The position numbers and the translations under genes were made by a program. Under the pieces are notes generated by a model. The model was not told the DNA's origin. It worked only from the letters and a program-made list of their open reading frames with translations, and ran no database searches. 48,354 bases of DNA from CAYWKS01 sp964458935. Lineage in GTDB: Bacteria > Planctomycetota > Phycisphaerae > Phycisphaerales > Zrk34. Below are positions 15,641 to 24,064 of this stretch, piece by piece (positions within the stretch are counted from its first letter, which is position 1; every line of letters starts with the position of its first letter). The DNA lies in assembly GCA_964458935.1 (NCBI GenBank), contig CAYWKS010000023.1:1-48354 (forward strand), in the 5' to 3' direction.

Positions 15641-16933
15641 ATGAATGCAGGCATGGTGACGGCGGCGGTCGTGGTGGCTTGTGTGGCGGTGCTGGCCGCG
15701 GGGGGCGAGGGCGGATCGTGGGAGGCGGTCCGCGAGGAGGCGCGGCGCCTGGGCAAGCCGGCGTGGCGGTCGATGCTGACGTACGTCGCGGCGTTGCACG
15801 AGAAGTCCACGCATCCGCCGGAGCACCCGTTCGATCGGCCATGGGAGGAGATCGGGCCGGGCTACGTCTTCGGCCGGGCGTTCGGGCATTGGGACATCGT
15901 GCACCAGGTCATGGACACGCTGCCGACGTATCCGGAGCACGCGCTGAACCAGTTGCTGAACAACCTCCAGAACCAGCAACCGTCGGGCTTTGTGCCGGGA
16001 TCGATCTGGATGCCCGGGGGCATGAGCGGCCGGAAGAAGGTCGGATGGAGCGGCAGCGGGCAGGGCCATCCGCCGGTCTGGGTCGCGGCCGTGGGCGATC
16101 ACCTCGAGCGCACCGGCGACACCGAGCACCTGGGGCGGTTCTACGAGGCGTTGGTGAAGCAGATCGCATGGTTTGAAGGCCATCGCAAGGCCGAGGGCGA
16201 AGGCTTTTACTACACCGACATCACGCTGAAGAAGTGGGAGAGCGGGGTCGACGAGGGCGTGCGTTTCGACGACAGCCCGGACGCGGCGCTGGCGTGCATC
16301 GACGCGACGTGTCACGTGTACTGGCTGTACGAGCACGCGGCGGCGTGGGCGCGGGAGCTCGGCGAGGACGCGGGGCCTTATGAGCAGCGCGCCCGGGAGC
16401 TGCGCGGGTTCATCCGGACCGATCTCTACGCCCGGGACGAGGGGATGTTTTACGATGTGTGGGCGATGCGCGACGAGGCGCTGCGGCACCTGTGCTTCGA
16501 GTCGATGTGGCCGATCGTGACCGGCGCGGCGACCGAGGCACAGGCGAACCGCTACATCGACGAGTATCTGCTGAATCCGCGGGTGTTTTTCACGGAGCAC
16601 CCTATCGCCACGGTCGGCCGGACGGACCGGAAGTTTGAGCTTCGGATGTGGCGGGGGCCGGCGTGGAACAGCATGACTTACTGGGCGATGCGGGGTTGCC
16701 TGAACTACGGCCGCGCGGACGCCGCCATCAAGCTCGGCGAGAGGGCGCTGGACAACGCCGCGAAGCAGTTCGAGCGTACGGGCACGATCTGGGAGTTCTA
16801 TCACCCCGAAGGCGGCCGGCCCGAGGACGTCCGGCGCAAGGGCCGAAGGCCCGACGAACCATGCGCGGACTACCTCGGCCACAATCCGTTGATCGCGATC
16901 GCTCGGATGTATGACCGTCTCACGCACGAGTGA
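15641..16933 (+). CDS. Secreted GH63-like (alpha/alpha)6-barrel glycosidase
   Basis: The 430-residue protein starts with a signal peptide (about 20 residues ending near VLAAGG). The rest has motifs of GH63-type enzymes: KKWESGVDEGVRFDDSP, with the acidic residue in the place of the general acid, RMWRGPAWNSMTYWAM, and GTIWEFYHPEGG, with the base-side glutamate. This clan (GH-G-like barrels) hydrolyses alpha-glucosides, trehalose or mannosylglycerate; the actual substrate cannot be read. GGAG lies 8 bases before the ATG at 15641. It stands alone after a long gene-free stretch and converges on the next gene. Confidence 0.85.
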   Translation: MNAGMVTAAVVVACVAVLAAGGEGGSWEAVREEARRLGKPAWRSMLTYVAALHEKSTHPPEHPFDRPWEEIGPGYVFGRAFGHWDIVHQVMDTLPTYPEHALNQLLNNLQNQQPSGFVPGSIWMPGGMSGRKKVGWSGSGQGHPPVWVAAVGDHLERTGDTEHLGRFYEALVKQIAWFEGHRKAEGEGFYYTDITLKKWESGVDEGVRFDDSPDAALACIDATCHVYWLYEHAAAWARELGEDAGPYEQRARELRGFIRTDLYARDEGMFYDVWAMRDEALRHLCFESMWPIVTGAATEAQANRYIDEYLLNPRVFFTEHPIATVGRTDRKFELRMWRGPAWNSMTYWAMRGCLNYGRADAAIKLGERALDNAAKQFERTGTIWEFYHPEGGRPEDVRRKGRRPDEPCADYLGHNPLIAIARMYDRLTHE

Positions 16934-16966
16934 CGGGCCGGGGGCGGCGGCCTGGGATGACGGGGT

Positions 16967-17428
16967 TCAGCCGCGTTGCCGGGCTTCCCACGCGGCTTTC
17001 TTCTGGCGCTTCTCGGCGAGCCGCGCGGTGGCGGCCTCCTTGATGGCGTTGAGCCGCTGGATCAGACCCTTGACCGTCTCGATCTTTTCGAGGGGTGGAT
17101 CGGCCTGGCTGGCGAGCCGGCCGAGCTTGGCCGTGACGTGGTCGAGCTCCTGATCGAGGGATTCGATCTTGGCTTCGAGCTTTTCGATGTTCATGCAGGC
17201 GATCTTGGCCAGGGCGGGCGAGGGCTCGCCGAGCAGCATGGGGTAGTCCGGCCGCCCGGCGCCCCGGGCGTTGCCGTCGCGTCGCGGGCCCCGACCGCCG
17301 CCATGACCACCCCCGGCGTGCGGTGGGCCACCGCGACCCCGGGGGGGCCGACTCCCACTCGCGCCGCGCGCCCGCGGCGGACGGTTGCTCGGCCGGCCCG
17401 AACGATTGGGGCGATTGTCTTCGCTCAT
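16967..17428 (-). CDS. Arg/Gly/Pro-rich protein with C-terminal coiled coil
   Basis: The 153-residue protein has a disordered N-terminal half (residues 1-75) packed with Arg, Gly, Pro and Ser, including RGRGG- and GGRGPRRDG-type stretches like RGG boxes. The second half, from about residue 90, is a charged helical region (KLEAKIESLDQELDHVTAKL) likely to form a coiled coil, ending in a basic KRQKKAAWEARQRG tail. I do not recognise a family. RGG-like tails often bind RNA, so a nucleic-acid-binding oligomer is plausible. The start at 17428 follows AGGAG with 4 bases between; longer upstream frames lack such a site. Confidence 0.7.
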   Translation of the reverse strand: MSEDNRPNRSGRPSNRPPRARGASGSRPPRGRGGPPHAGGGHGGGRGPRRDGNARGAGRPDYPMLLGEPSPALAKIACMNIEKLEAKIESLDQELDHVTAKLGRLASQADPPLEKIETVKGLIQRLNAIKEAATARLAEKRQKKAAWEARQRG

Positions 17429-17646
17429 ACTCCTGACTCCTCCGCCATATGCTTTGAAGGACGACCCATGTTCCCCGTCTTCACAGTGTAACTCAGCGGG
17501 CGTTGTCCTGCAGGGCCCGCGGGCGTCCAGCCGGGTGCATCGCCCCGCCCCGGCTCGCATGGGGCGCGCGTGCTGGGTGATATGCCCATCTCGACAGCGA
17601 TCGCGCCGGAATGCCGGCGCTGCGCGGCGCGCGGGCCGACGGTCCC

Positions 17647-19749
17647 TCAACGCCGGTCGGGCGGCGCGAGGTCCGCCGGGCGGATGCGTTCGATGAAGCG
17701 AATGAGTTCATCGAGCGATCGCACGCCGCGGGTCTCGAATTCGTTGGTGGCCATCAGCCAATAGGTGAAATGGTCGGTGGGCGTGGTGACTAGGTAGCGG
17801 CTGTGGTCGTCGCGGGCCTGATCGGCGATCTGGTCGGGGTGGTAGAGCAGGGCGAGGCCGAGGGCGACGGGCTTGTCGTAGCGTTCGCCGGTGTAAGTGG
17901 GGTGTTCGCCCCAGGAGACCAGCGCGTGGCCGAGGCATTGGGTGCGGACGGTTTCGGGGCGGCCGAGGCCGGTGGCGAAGCGGAGCTTCGCGCCGTCGCG
18001 TGTCCGCACGTCCACGCGGAAGAAGCGATGATGGTCGTAAGCGGTGATGGTCTGAGTGACGCTGACGGAGCGACCCTGGAAGGGGATGTCGTCGACGGCG
18101 ATGGTCATTCGAGCCGGGTCCTCGGTCAAGGTGACCGAGCGTTGCCGTGGGGAGGCGAGCAGCCGTGCGGCCTGGCCGTCCCAGAGCCGCAGGCCGCCGA
18201 GCCCGACGCCTTCACCGACGAGGTGCTTATCGAACCCGAAGTCGTGGAAGGCGGGCTTGTCGGTATCGGGGTACCAGCCGCCGCGGTGGATTTCCAGCCG
18301 GGGCCGGCGCTTGGTGTAGGCGTCGACGCCCAGCCGCTCGTGGAAGAACACGCGGAGGCCCGACCATCGGTTCTCGATGATCGGGCCGGTATGCGAGAGC
18401 GTCTGGGCGAAGGTGTGGCCTTCCATGTCCTCGTCGAGCGTGCGGTCGACGGTGTAGGTGACCCGGTCGACGGGCTGGTCGGGCTGGTCCGTGAAGCGGA
18501 GGTAGACGTGCGTGGCGTCGCCGCCGTCCGCGGCGCCGGGCAGCGATTCGGCCGCGGCGTTCATCTCGTCGATCACCGCGCGGTTGCGGCGCACGATCGC
18601 CTCCGGGGAGCCGGCCTGCTTCCAGTCCAGGAAGTTGTCGATGGTGTAGGCGCGGGCGGCCCAGTCGGCGCAGCGGTCGTTGAGCGCCACGTGCAGCTTC
18701 AGTCGGTCGAACAGTTGCTGGAAGTCGATCACCGACCGGTTGAGCTCGTGGAGCACGCGGCGGCGGGGCTCGGTCGGCACGGGGGTGTCGGCGTAGATCT
18801 CGGTGAGCGGCCGGCCGTACCCGCCGTTGTCGCGCTCGAACCGCAGGCCCATGGCGTGCGCGGTCGTGGGGGCGATGTCGATGTGCTCGGCGTAAGGCAG
18901 GCGTCGGCCTCGGGCGACGCCGGGGCCGGTGATGACCAGCGGCGTGGTCCAGCCGCCCTCGTGCTCGGGGTGGTGGCCCCCTTCCAGGGCGTTGCCGTGG
19001 TCGCCGAACACCAGCAGCAGCGTATCCTCGAACAGGCCCTCGGCCTCGAGGAAGGCGACGAAGTCGCCGAGGATGGCGTCGGCCTCGCGGACCTTGCGGA
19101 CGTAGGGCGAGCCGTCGGCGTAGAGCTTGCCCGCCCAGGCGGGCGGGTCGTCGCGGCGGGTGGCGCCGCGGACCTGCCAGCCCGCCACACCGGGGGCCTG
19201 CAGGTGCACCCGGGCGTACGCCAACTCCCGGTGCTTGAGCAAGGCCTTGACCACCTCGACGGCGGCGCGGTCGTCGTAGTCGGTGTCGCCGGCCCGCGGG
19301 GCCTCGGCGGTGAACTGGAACGTGTGCCCGCGCGCGATGTCGCTGTAGTCCCAGCTCGAGCTGTGCACCGTGTCCAGCCCGGCCGACTCGAACAGCTCCT
19401 GCACGAACGGCAGTCCCGGCTCGATGAAGACCGTGCCGGTCTGCATCACCGGGTTGGGGATCGAGCTGTCGTGCAATTGCTTCCACGCGCCGCTGTGCGG
19501 GTGGGCGGGTAGGATCAGCTCCGCCCGGTCGAAGCAGGCGCCGCGGTCGGCCAGCGCGTTGAGGTGCTCCAGTTCGAGCACGCGTGGCGCGTCGGCCCGC
19601 AGGCCGTCGATGATGAACCAGATCACCCGCCGGGGCGCGGGCCGATCCTCCGCGGCCGGCGCCGCCGCGGCCAACAGCGGCACCGCCAACAGGCCGACGA
19701 GGGTCCACAAGACGGCGTGGCGTCGAGTCTTGAACATCCGGTCATTCAT
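17647..19749 (-). CDS. Secreted alkaline-phosphatase-superfamily protein with C-terminal unknown domain
   Basis: The 700-residue protein has an N-terminal signal peptide (LWTLVGLLAVPLLAAAAPAA). Residues about 38-310 match sulfatase/phosphodiesterase-type alkaline phosphatases: FIIDGLRADAP (first metal Asp), LLVFGDHGNALEGGHH (metal Asp/His pair), and EHIDIAPTTAHAMG. The usual sulfatase C/S-x-P-x-R motif is absent, so phosphatase or phosphodiesterase chemistry is likelier than sulfatase. Residues about 400-680 form a beta-rich domain with EIHRGGWYPDTD and VGEGVGLGGLRLWDG that resembles DUF4861-type domains; this assignment is tentative. It is exported, so the substrate is probably an extracellular polysaccharide or phospholipid product. 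Confidence 0.8.
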   Translation of the reverse strand: MNDRMFKTRRHAVLWTLVGLLAVPLLAAAAPAAEDRPAPRRVIWFIIDGLRADAPRVLELEHLNALADRGACFDRAELILPAHPHSGAWKQLHDSSIPNPVMQTGTVFIEPGLPFVQELFESAGLDTVHSSSWDYSDIARGHTFQFTAEAPRAGDTDYDDRAAVEVVKALLKHRELAYARVHLQAPGVAGWQVRGATRRDDPPAWAGKLYADGSPYVRKVREADAILGDFVAFLEAEGLFEDTLLLVFGDHGNALEGGHHPEHEGGWTTPLVITGPGVARGRRLPYAEHIDIAPTTAHAMGLRFERDNGGYGRPLTEIYADTPVPTEPRRRVLHELNRSVIDFQQLFDRLKLHVALNDRCADWAARAYTIDNFLDWKQAGSPEAIVRRNRAVIDEMNAAAESLPGAADGGDATHVYLRFTDQPDQPVDRVTYTVDRTLDEDMEGHTFAQTLSHTGPIIENRWSGLRVFFHERLGVDAYTKRRPRLEIHRGGWYPDTDKPAFHDFGFDKHLVGEGVGLGGLRLWDGQAARLLASPRQRSVTLTEDPARMTIAVDDIPFQGRSVSVTQTITAYDHHRFFRVDVRTRDGAKLRFATGLGRPETVRTQCLGHALVSWGEHPTYTGERYDKPVALGLALLYHPDQIADQARDDHSRYLVTTPTDHFTYWLMATNEFETRGVRSLDELIRFIERIRPADLAPPDRR

Positions 19750-19764
19750 GGCGGGCGCGTCCGA

Positions 19765-20559
19765 TCAGTTGATGTAGAAGCCGGCGATCTGCTTGTTGGT
19801 GTTGAGCGTGATGGTGAACGTGAGGGCGGGGTTGTCGGCGGTCTGGACGATGACGTTGTAGGCGTGGAGGTATTCGGGCAGCCGGGCGGGGTGGGTCCGG
19901 CGTGCGACGACGCGCTGGAACGGCCCGGCGTCGCGGAGGATCGGCCCGAGCGCCGCGGCGAGCCGGTCACGCGGCAGCGCGGCGGCCATGTCCTCATCGA
20001 ATCGCTCGACGATCGCGCCGAACTCGCCGGCGAACGCCTCACGGATGATCTGCTCCACCGTCGGGCCGTACCGCTCCCACCCGGGCGGATCGATCGGCCC
20101 GGCAGGGTCGCGCGGCGACGGGCTCGGCACTTCGGCGTCGGCCACCGTCGTGCCGGCGGCGGCGCTATCGGCGGCGGCATCGGCGTCGACTTCGGCTTCG
20201 ACTTCGATGGCATCGTCTGCGGTGGGCCCCGCGCCCGGCGGCGCGGGCGCCGGGGCGTTGGGCTCAGCGTCCGCGGCATCGGGTTCGACCGCTGCGTCGT
20301 CGATGTCCAACCGGTCGATCGACACGTCGACCGCGCCCAGGGCGAGGTCACCCGGGGGTTGCGGCGCGGGCGATGGGGGCGGCGGGGCCGGGTCGTTGGG
20401 CGGCGGCTCGCCCGCCGGCTCGCCCGTCACGACCGCGCGGGCGTTGAGTTGGCTGATCTCGCGGCGGAGCCGGGTCAGGTCCTCGTGCAGCAGCGCGACG
20501 GCGAAGACCATCATCACGAGCACGAGGACGAGCAGCAGGCTGGGCAGGTGTTGGTTCAT
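19765..20559 (-). CDS. Membrane-anchored protein with DUF3887-like C-terminal domain
   Basis: The 264-residue protein starts with an uncleaved membrane anchor (about residues 6-24) and a short coiled coil. A long disordered Pro/Ala/Asp/Glu linker spans about residues 45-160. The last 95 residues hold FDEDMAAALPRDRLAAALGPIL and end with LTFTITLNTNKQIAGFYIN, a pattern of the DUF3887 small domain found on many secreted hydrolases. Alone and tethered, it may act as a binding domain. It lies 15 bases upstream of the alkaline-phosphatase-like gene on the same strand, so the two are probably co-expressed. Confidence 0.75.
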   Translation of the reverse strand: MNQHLPSLLLVLVLVMMVFAVALLHEDLTRLRREISQLNARAVVTGEPAGEPPPNDPAPPPPSPAPQPPGDLALGAVDVSIDRLDIDDAAVEPDAADAEPNAPAPAPPGAGPTADDAIEVEAEVDADAAADSAAAGTTVADAEVPSPSPRDPAGPIDPPGWERYGPTVEQIIREAFAGEFGAIVERFDEDMAAALPRDRLAAALGPILRDAGPFQRVVARRTHPARLPEYLHAYNVIVQTADNPALTFTITLNTNKQIAGFYIN

Positions 20560-20629
20560 GGGAACGCTGGGGGCATGTTGACGCGGCGAAACGGGTGAGT
20601 CAATCGCGCGGCGAGGGTATGGTAGCGGG

Positions 20630-21055
20630 ATGAAGCTGCGAGGACCGTGCCGCGGGCTGTGGGGCGTGCCCTGGTTCGGCCGCCGCGCCCCATCGCTCGG
20701 GGCGCGCGGCGAGCGGGCGGCGGCGCGCCACCTCCGCCGCGCCGGCTACCGCATCCTCGCGCGGAACGTCCGCGGCCGCCTCGGCGAGATCGACCTGGTC
20801 GCCTACGACCGGGCGCGGGGCATGATCGCCGTGGTCGAGGTGAAGACCACCACGGGCGACGACCCCCCGCCGGAGGTCCACGTCGACCATCGCAAGCGGC
20901 GGAAGCTGACGGCGCTGGCGATGGAGTTGCTCCAGCGCCGCGGGTGGGACGGGCGGCCGATCCGCTTCGACATCGTGGCGGTCGTCTGGCCCGACGGGGC
21001 CCGGCAACCGGCGTGCATCCGCCACCACGACGGCGCGTTCGAGGCGCAGTGGTAG
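20630..21055 (+). CDS. YraN / UPF0102 family endonuclease-like protein
   Basis: This 141-residue protein matches the UPF0102 family in full: GARGERAAARHLRRAGYRILARNVRGRLGEIDLV and then VVEVKTTTG. The E-x(n)-ID...EVK residues make up the restriction-endonuclease-like active site. Family members are often near ribosomal or RNase HII genes; here it stands alone, divergent from the anchored protein gene and convergent with the cobalamin-regulated operon. The function in vivo is unsettled; a DNA repair or Holliday-junction role is only suggested for the family. Confidence 0.92.
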   Translation: MKLRGPCRGLWGVPWFGRRAPSLGARGERAAARHLRRAGYRILARNVRGRLGEIDLVAYDRARGMIAVVEVKTTTGDDPPPEVHVDHRKRRKLTALAMELLQRRGWDGRPIRFDIVAVVWPDGARQPACIRHHDGAFEAQW

Positions 21056-21075
21056 CGGCGGCGCCGCGCCCTCGG

Positions 21076-21369
21076 TCAGTCCTCGCGACAGTACGGGATG
21101 CGGTAGGTCACCAGCAGGTCGCCCGTCTCGGGGTCGAGCGTGTCGGTGCGCTCGATGATGCCCTGGGGGTCGGGCTTGAGGATGGCGCCGTCGGCCCGCG
21201 TGACCGGCCGGGCCAGCTCGTCGGGCGTCTGCTCCCACTCCAGTTGCTGGACGGTGTTGAACGCCGACGCCGGCACGCGGTAGGTCGTGCCGTAGTAGGT
21301 CACGGCCGGGTCGCCGGTGGGGTTGTGCATGCCGCGATCGGACGGCTGGTAGAAGACGGTCGGGGCCAA
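21076..21369 (-). CDS. 97-residue protein of unknown function, last gene of the cobalamin-riboswitch operon
   Basis: I recognise no family. The protein is soluble, without signal peptide, with several aromatic residues (VFYQPSDRG, VTYYGTTYRVP) and a C-terminal VTYRIPYC segment. The start is TTG at 21369 rather than the internal ATG at 21330: AAGGAG lies 8 bases before the TTG and nothing precedes the ATG. It follows the prepilin-like gene by 31 bases on the same strand. That H-X9-DG prepilin-like genes sit beside small unknown genes is common in planctomycetes, but the purpose is unknown. Confidence 0.65.
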   Translation of the reverse strand: MAPTVFYQPSDRGMHNPTGDPAVTYYGTTYRVPASAFNTVQQLEWEQTPDELARPVTRADGAILKPDPQGIIERTDTLDPETGDLLVTYRIPYCRED

Positions 21370-21400
21370 GGCGGGTCTCCTTCCGTGGAGCGGGGTGTCA

Positions 21401-22153
21401 TCATCGCAGGTCGTACAGCGAGTCGTCGGGGCTGAGCCAGCCGTTGCCGTGGCCGACGAGCGGGAGGTTGAACGGCTCGGAGGTGTTCAGGTGGCGTTCG
21501 CGGTGGGCCGAGGCGCGGCCGTCGGCCCAGCCGACGTTGGTCGCGCCGAGGTGGCGGTAGCCCTGGGTGCCGGCGGCGCGGCCGCTGAACGACGCGTCGC
21601 CCCGCTCCCCGTCGCCGAACGGCGCGCGCATCATCTTGTTCGCCCCGCTGACGTACTCGCCGTCGCCGAACACCGCGGTCATGGCCGGTTGGCTCACCCC
21701 CGCCAGCCGCGGCGGCTCCGACGGGACCTCCCACGTGCCCTTGCCGAGGTAGCTGGTGTTGTAGTTGTAACCGGTGTACCGGTCGAGCGCGTTGGCCCGG
21801 CCGTGGAAGGTCGGGCACTGCTGGACCTTCAGCTCTTCCGAACCGCCATACGCCCACAGCCGCCCCGGTCCCGTGGAGCCGTCGGGATGGGTCGTCGTGT
21901 CCCAGGCGATGTACCGGCCGTCGTCGGCGAGCGTGTACGCCGCGGGCCACAGGCCCCGGTGGGCGGTCGTGTAGTTGAGCGCGGCCTGGACCATCTGACG
22001 CTCGTTGGACAGGCACTGCACCGCCCGCACCGACTGGCGGGCGCGATTCAGCACCGGCGTCAGCACCGCCATCAGCATGCTGATCACCGCGAGCACGACG
22101 AGCAGTTCGACGAGCGTGAAGCCGCGGCCGGGTTGTCGCTGTGCACGGTCCAT
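21401..22153 (-). CDS. Prepilin-like protein with type IV N-methylation motif and H-X9-DG motif
   Basis: The 250-residue protein starts with a short basic leader and GFTLVELLVVLAVISMLMAVL, the prepilin peptidase site and hydrophobic helix of type II secretion/type IV pilus subunits. The C-terminal part has HLGATNVGWADG, an exact H-X9-DG motif, which marks a planctomycete/verrucomicrobial subfamily of pseudopilins. It probably sits in the inner membrane and assembles in a pseudopilus or acts at the cell surface. It is the third gene downstream of a cobalamin riboswitch, 49 bases after the second PEP-CTERM gene. Confidence 0.9.
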   Translation of the reverse strand: MDRAQRQPGRGFTLVELLVVLAVISMLMAVLTPVLNRARQSVRAVQCLSNERQMVQAALNYTTAHRGLWPAAYTLADDGRYIAWDTTTHPDGSTGPGRLWAYGGSEELKVQQCPTFHGRANALDRYTGYNYNTSYLGKGTWEVPSEPPRLAGVSQPAMTAVFGDGEYVSGANKMMRAPFGDGERGDASFSGRAAGTQGYRHLGATNVGWADGRASAHRERHLNTSEPFNLPLVGHGNGWLSPDDSLYDLR

Positions 22154-22202
22154 GGGTCGGCAAAGCCCCGCGTCGGGTCGCCCCGGCGCGGAGCGCGAGG
22201 GT

Positions 22203-23141
22203 CTAGCAATACGGTCGCCAACGACGCCGCAGCGCGATCAGCGAACCGACGGCCAGCAGGGCCACCGAGGTCGGCTCCGGCACGGGCGCCACGTCGGCGA
22301 ACGCGTCGATCTCACCGCCGGCGCCCTGAACCTGGACGTACTGGATCCAGTCGAACCCCGACTCGAGCAGGTCGAACCCCGCCCCGCCGCCCGAGCCGTC
22401 GTACAGGTCGATCGCGTCGGCGGCCGACAGGCCCCCGGCCGCGATCGTGTCGAACAACGCCGGATCGACCGGGCGGGTGAAGTCCATCGGCTCGTCGGTC
22501 CAGGCGGCCGCGTCGCGGTCCCACATGAACCCCTGCGTGGGGAACATCGCATCGGCGAACGGGCCGTCGGTGTATTCGTGCCACCGCCACGTCTGCGGGT
22601 CGGACTCGACCTCCCCCGCGAGACCCTGGAAGCCCGGGCTGACCGATACCGTGACCGGTTCAACAAAAGGCCCGCCGGTGATGTCAAGCGTGTTCATGTT
22701 CGTCGCGTCGGTCACGATGCCACCCGCCTGGAAGAACTCGTTGCCGAACACCAGCAGGTCGATCCCGAACGGGTTCATCGGATCGTCCTCGACCGCGTGG
22801 TCGAACTTGACGATGACCGAGCTGTCGGCGTTGCCCAGGGTGGTCAGGACCTTGGTCGCCTGATCCGCGGCGAGGTTGGTTGCGGCCTGGACGATCTTGG
22901 TCCGGCTGAGGCCGCCGGGGGTAAACGGCAGGAACGGTTGCTCATAGAACCTTGCGGTGGGCTCGCCGAGCATCGCGTTGGGGTCGTCGTAGGGCGCGCC
23001 GCCGAACGGGCCGCTCGCCGCGACCACCTCGGTGGCGTAAGGGCTGGTCGCGCCGACCGCCGGACCGCCCGCCGCCGCACCGACGAGCGTCAGCACCGCG
23101 ACCACCGCGTGCGTGATCCGCCAATGGCTGAGGGATGTCAT
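22203..23141 (-). CDS. PEP-CTERM surface protein (312 residues)
   Basis: The protein has a signal peptide (residues about 1-30, ending near GGPAVGA) and a C-terminal sorting signal VPEPTSVALLAVGSLIALRRR, which exosortase-type enzymes cleave and anchor in Gram-negative bacteria. The mature part is beta-rich: SSVIVKFDHAVEDDP and IDLLVFGNEFF suggest a jelly-roll-like ligand-binding or structural domain. Similar phrasing (a positive lobe of the form KFD...D..VFEN) occurs in secreted proteins I associate with carbohydrate or cofactor binding, without certainty. It lies 58 bases after the riboswitch-proximal gene and likely shares its cobalamin control. Confidence 0.88.
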   Translation of the reverse strand: MTSLSHWRITHAVVAVLTLVGAAAGGPAVGATSPYATEVVAASGPFGGAPYDDPNAMLGEPTARFYEQPFLPFTPGGLSRTKIVQAATNLAADQATKVLTTLGNADSSVIVKFDHAVEDDPMNPFGIDLLVFGNEFFQAGGIVTDATNMNTLDITGGPFVEPVTVSVSPGFQGLAGEVESDPQTWRWHEYTDGPFADAMFPTQGFMWDRDAAAWTDEPMDFTRPVDPALFDTIAAGGLSAADAIDLYDGSGGGAGFDLLESGFDWIQYVQVQGAGGEIDAFADVAPVPEPTSVALLAVGSLIALRRRWRPYC

Positions 23142-23199
23142 AAGGTGTGATCTCCGTGTAAGGGGTCAGGTCACCGGTCATGCACAGGGCGCGGCGGCG

Positions 23200-23892
23200 T
23201 CAACGCCGGCGGCGCAGCACGACCAGACCGCCCAGGCCCAGCAGGGCCAACGACGCCGGCTCGGGCACGTTGCCGGGTTCGGCGCCGCCGAAGCCCCAGC
23301 CGTCCCACGACCCGTCGAACAGCTCGTGACCGGCGAACCCCAAACCGGAGAAGCCCCACGACCCGCCGTCGTAGGGATTGCCGAGCACCGTCCCGAAGTC
23401 CGGGTTGGCAACCGGGTTGAAATCCGGCGGCGGGAAGTTGAACTCGCTGTTGTCGATGTTGACGAAGTAGCCCCAGAAGTTGACCAGCCAGCCTTCACTG
23501 TAGCTGTCATCGGCGTCGGCGGGGGCGCCCGAGTCGTTGCTGCCGGGCACGAGGGTGAACCCGTCGCCATCGCGGTCGTAGCCGATGCCGTAGACGGTGT
23601 TCGCGCCGCCGGTGGTGTCGCCGCCGGTGTTGGCCGCGTCGGTGTCGCCTTCGAAGAGCAAGAGGTTGGGGTCATCGTCGGCGACGGCGCGGAACATGTC
23701 AGCGCCGGTCGCCGAGCCCGACCACCGGTAGCCGTAGACGATCGGCGCCTGACCGTCGTGCCAGTCGACGACCAGGGCTGACTCGTTGTCCCCCTCGCCG
23801 ACCCAGTAGTCGATGTCATTGAAGTCGAAGGCCTCGGCGGATTGAGCCGCGGCCGCAAGCAGAACACACCCGACAAACAGATCCATGCGCAT
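23200..23892 (-). CDS. PEP-CTERM surface protein, first gene under the cobalamin riboswitch
   Basis: The 230-residue protein has a signal peptide (to about AAQSAEA), a mature domain rich in Asp, Gly and aromatic residues (DYWVGEGDNESALVVDWHDG, YGYRWSGSATGADM, GWLVNFWGYFVNID) and a C-terminal VPEPASLALLGLGGLVVLRRRR sorting signal. Many exposed Trp/Tyr residues fit ligand binding. Start 23892 is chosen because AAGGAG lies 8 bases upstream; the longer frame runs into the leader. A hairpin, GTCCCG/CGGGAC (23907-23925), sits directly against the ribosome site. Because its leader is a cobalamin riboswitch, binding of B12 or a related corrinoid is the natural hypothesis. Confidence 0.88.
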   Translation of the reverse strand: MRMDLFVGCVLLAAAAQSAEAFDFNDIDYWVGEGDNESALVVDWHDGQAPIVYGYRWSGSATGADMFRAVADDDPNLLLFEGDTDAANTGGDTTGGANTVYGIGYDRDGDGFTLVPGSNDSGAPADADDSYSEGWLVNFWGYFVNIDNSEFNFPPPDFNPVANPDFGTVLGNPYDGGSWGFSGLGFAGHELFDGSWDGWGFGGAEPGNVPEPASLALLGLGGLVVLRRRR

Positions 23893-23942
23893 CGCACCAT
23901 CTCCTTGTCCCGAATCGCGCGGGACGTTTCGACCCCTTTGGG

Positions 23943-23979
23943 AACACAACAACACCCGTGTCTCGCGGGAGACCGGGTG
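23943..23979 (-). terminator. Intrinsic terminator, probable riboswitch expression platform
   Basis: On the minus strand CACCCGGTCTC, loop CCGC, then GAGACACGGGTG (23979-23953) forms an 11-bp stem with one bulge, followed by TTGTTGTGTT. It stands between the aptamer and the first gene, where a transcription switch should be. Flanking GACCCTTTGAGAC (24002-23990) can pair with part of the left arm (GAGAC/GTCTC) as an antiterminator. Confidence 0.65.
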
Positions 23980-24064
23980 GCGAATTCTGTCTCAAAGGGT
24001 CAGAGGAAAGACAGCGCCTGCGCCCGGTGCGTCCCTATACCGCGAGGACACACAATCGGTGTAC

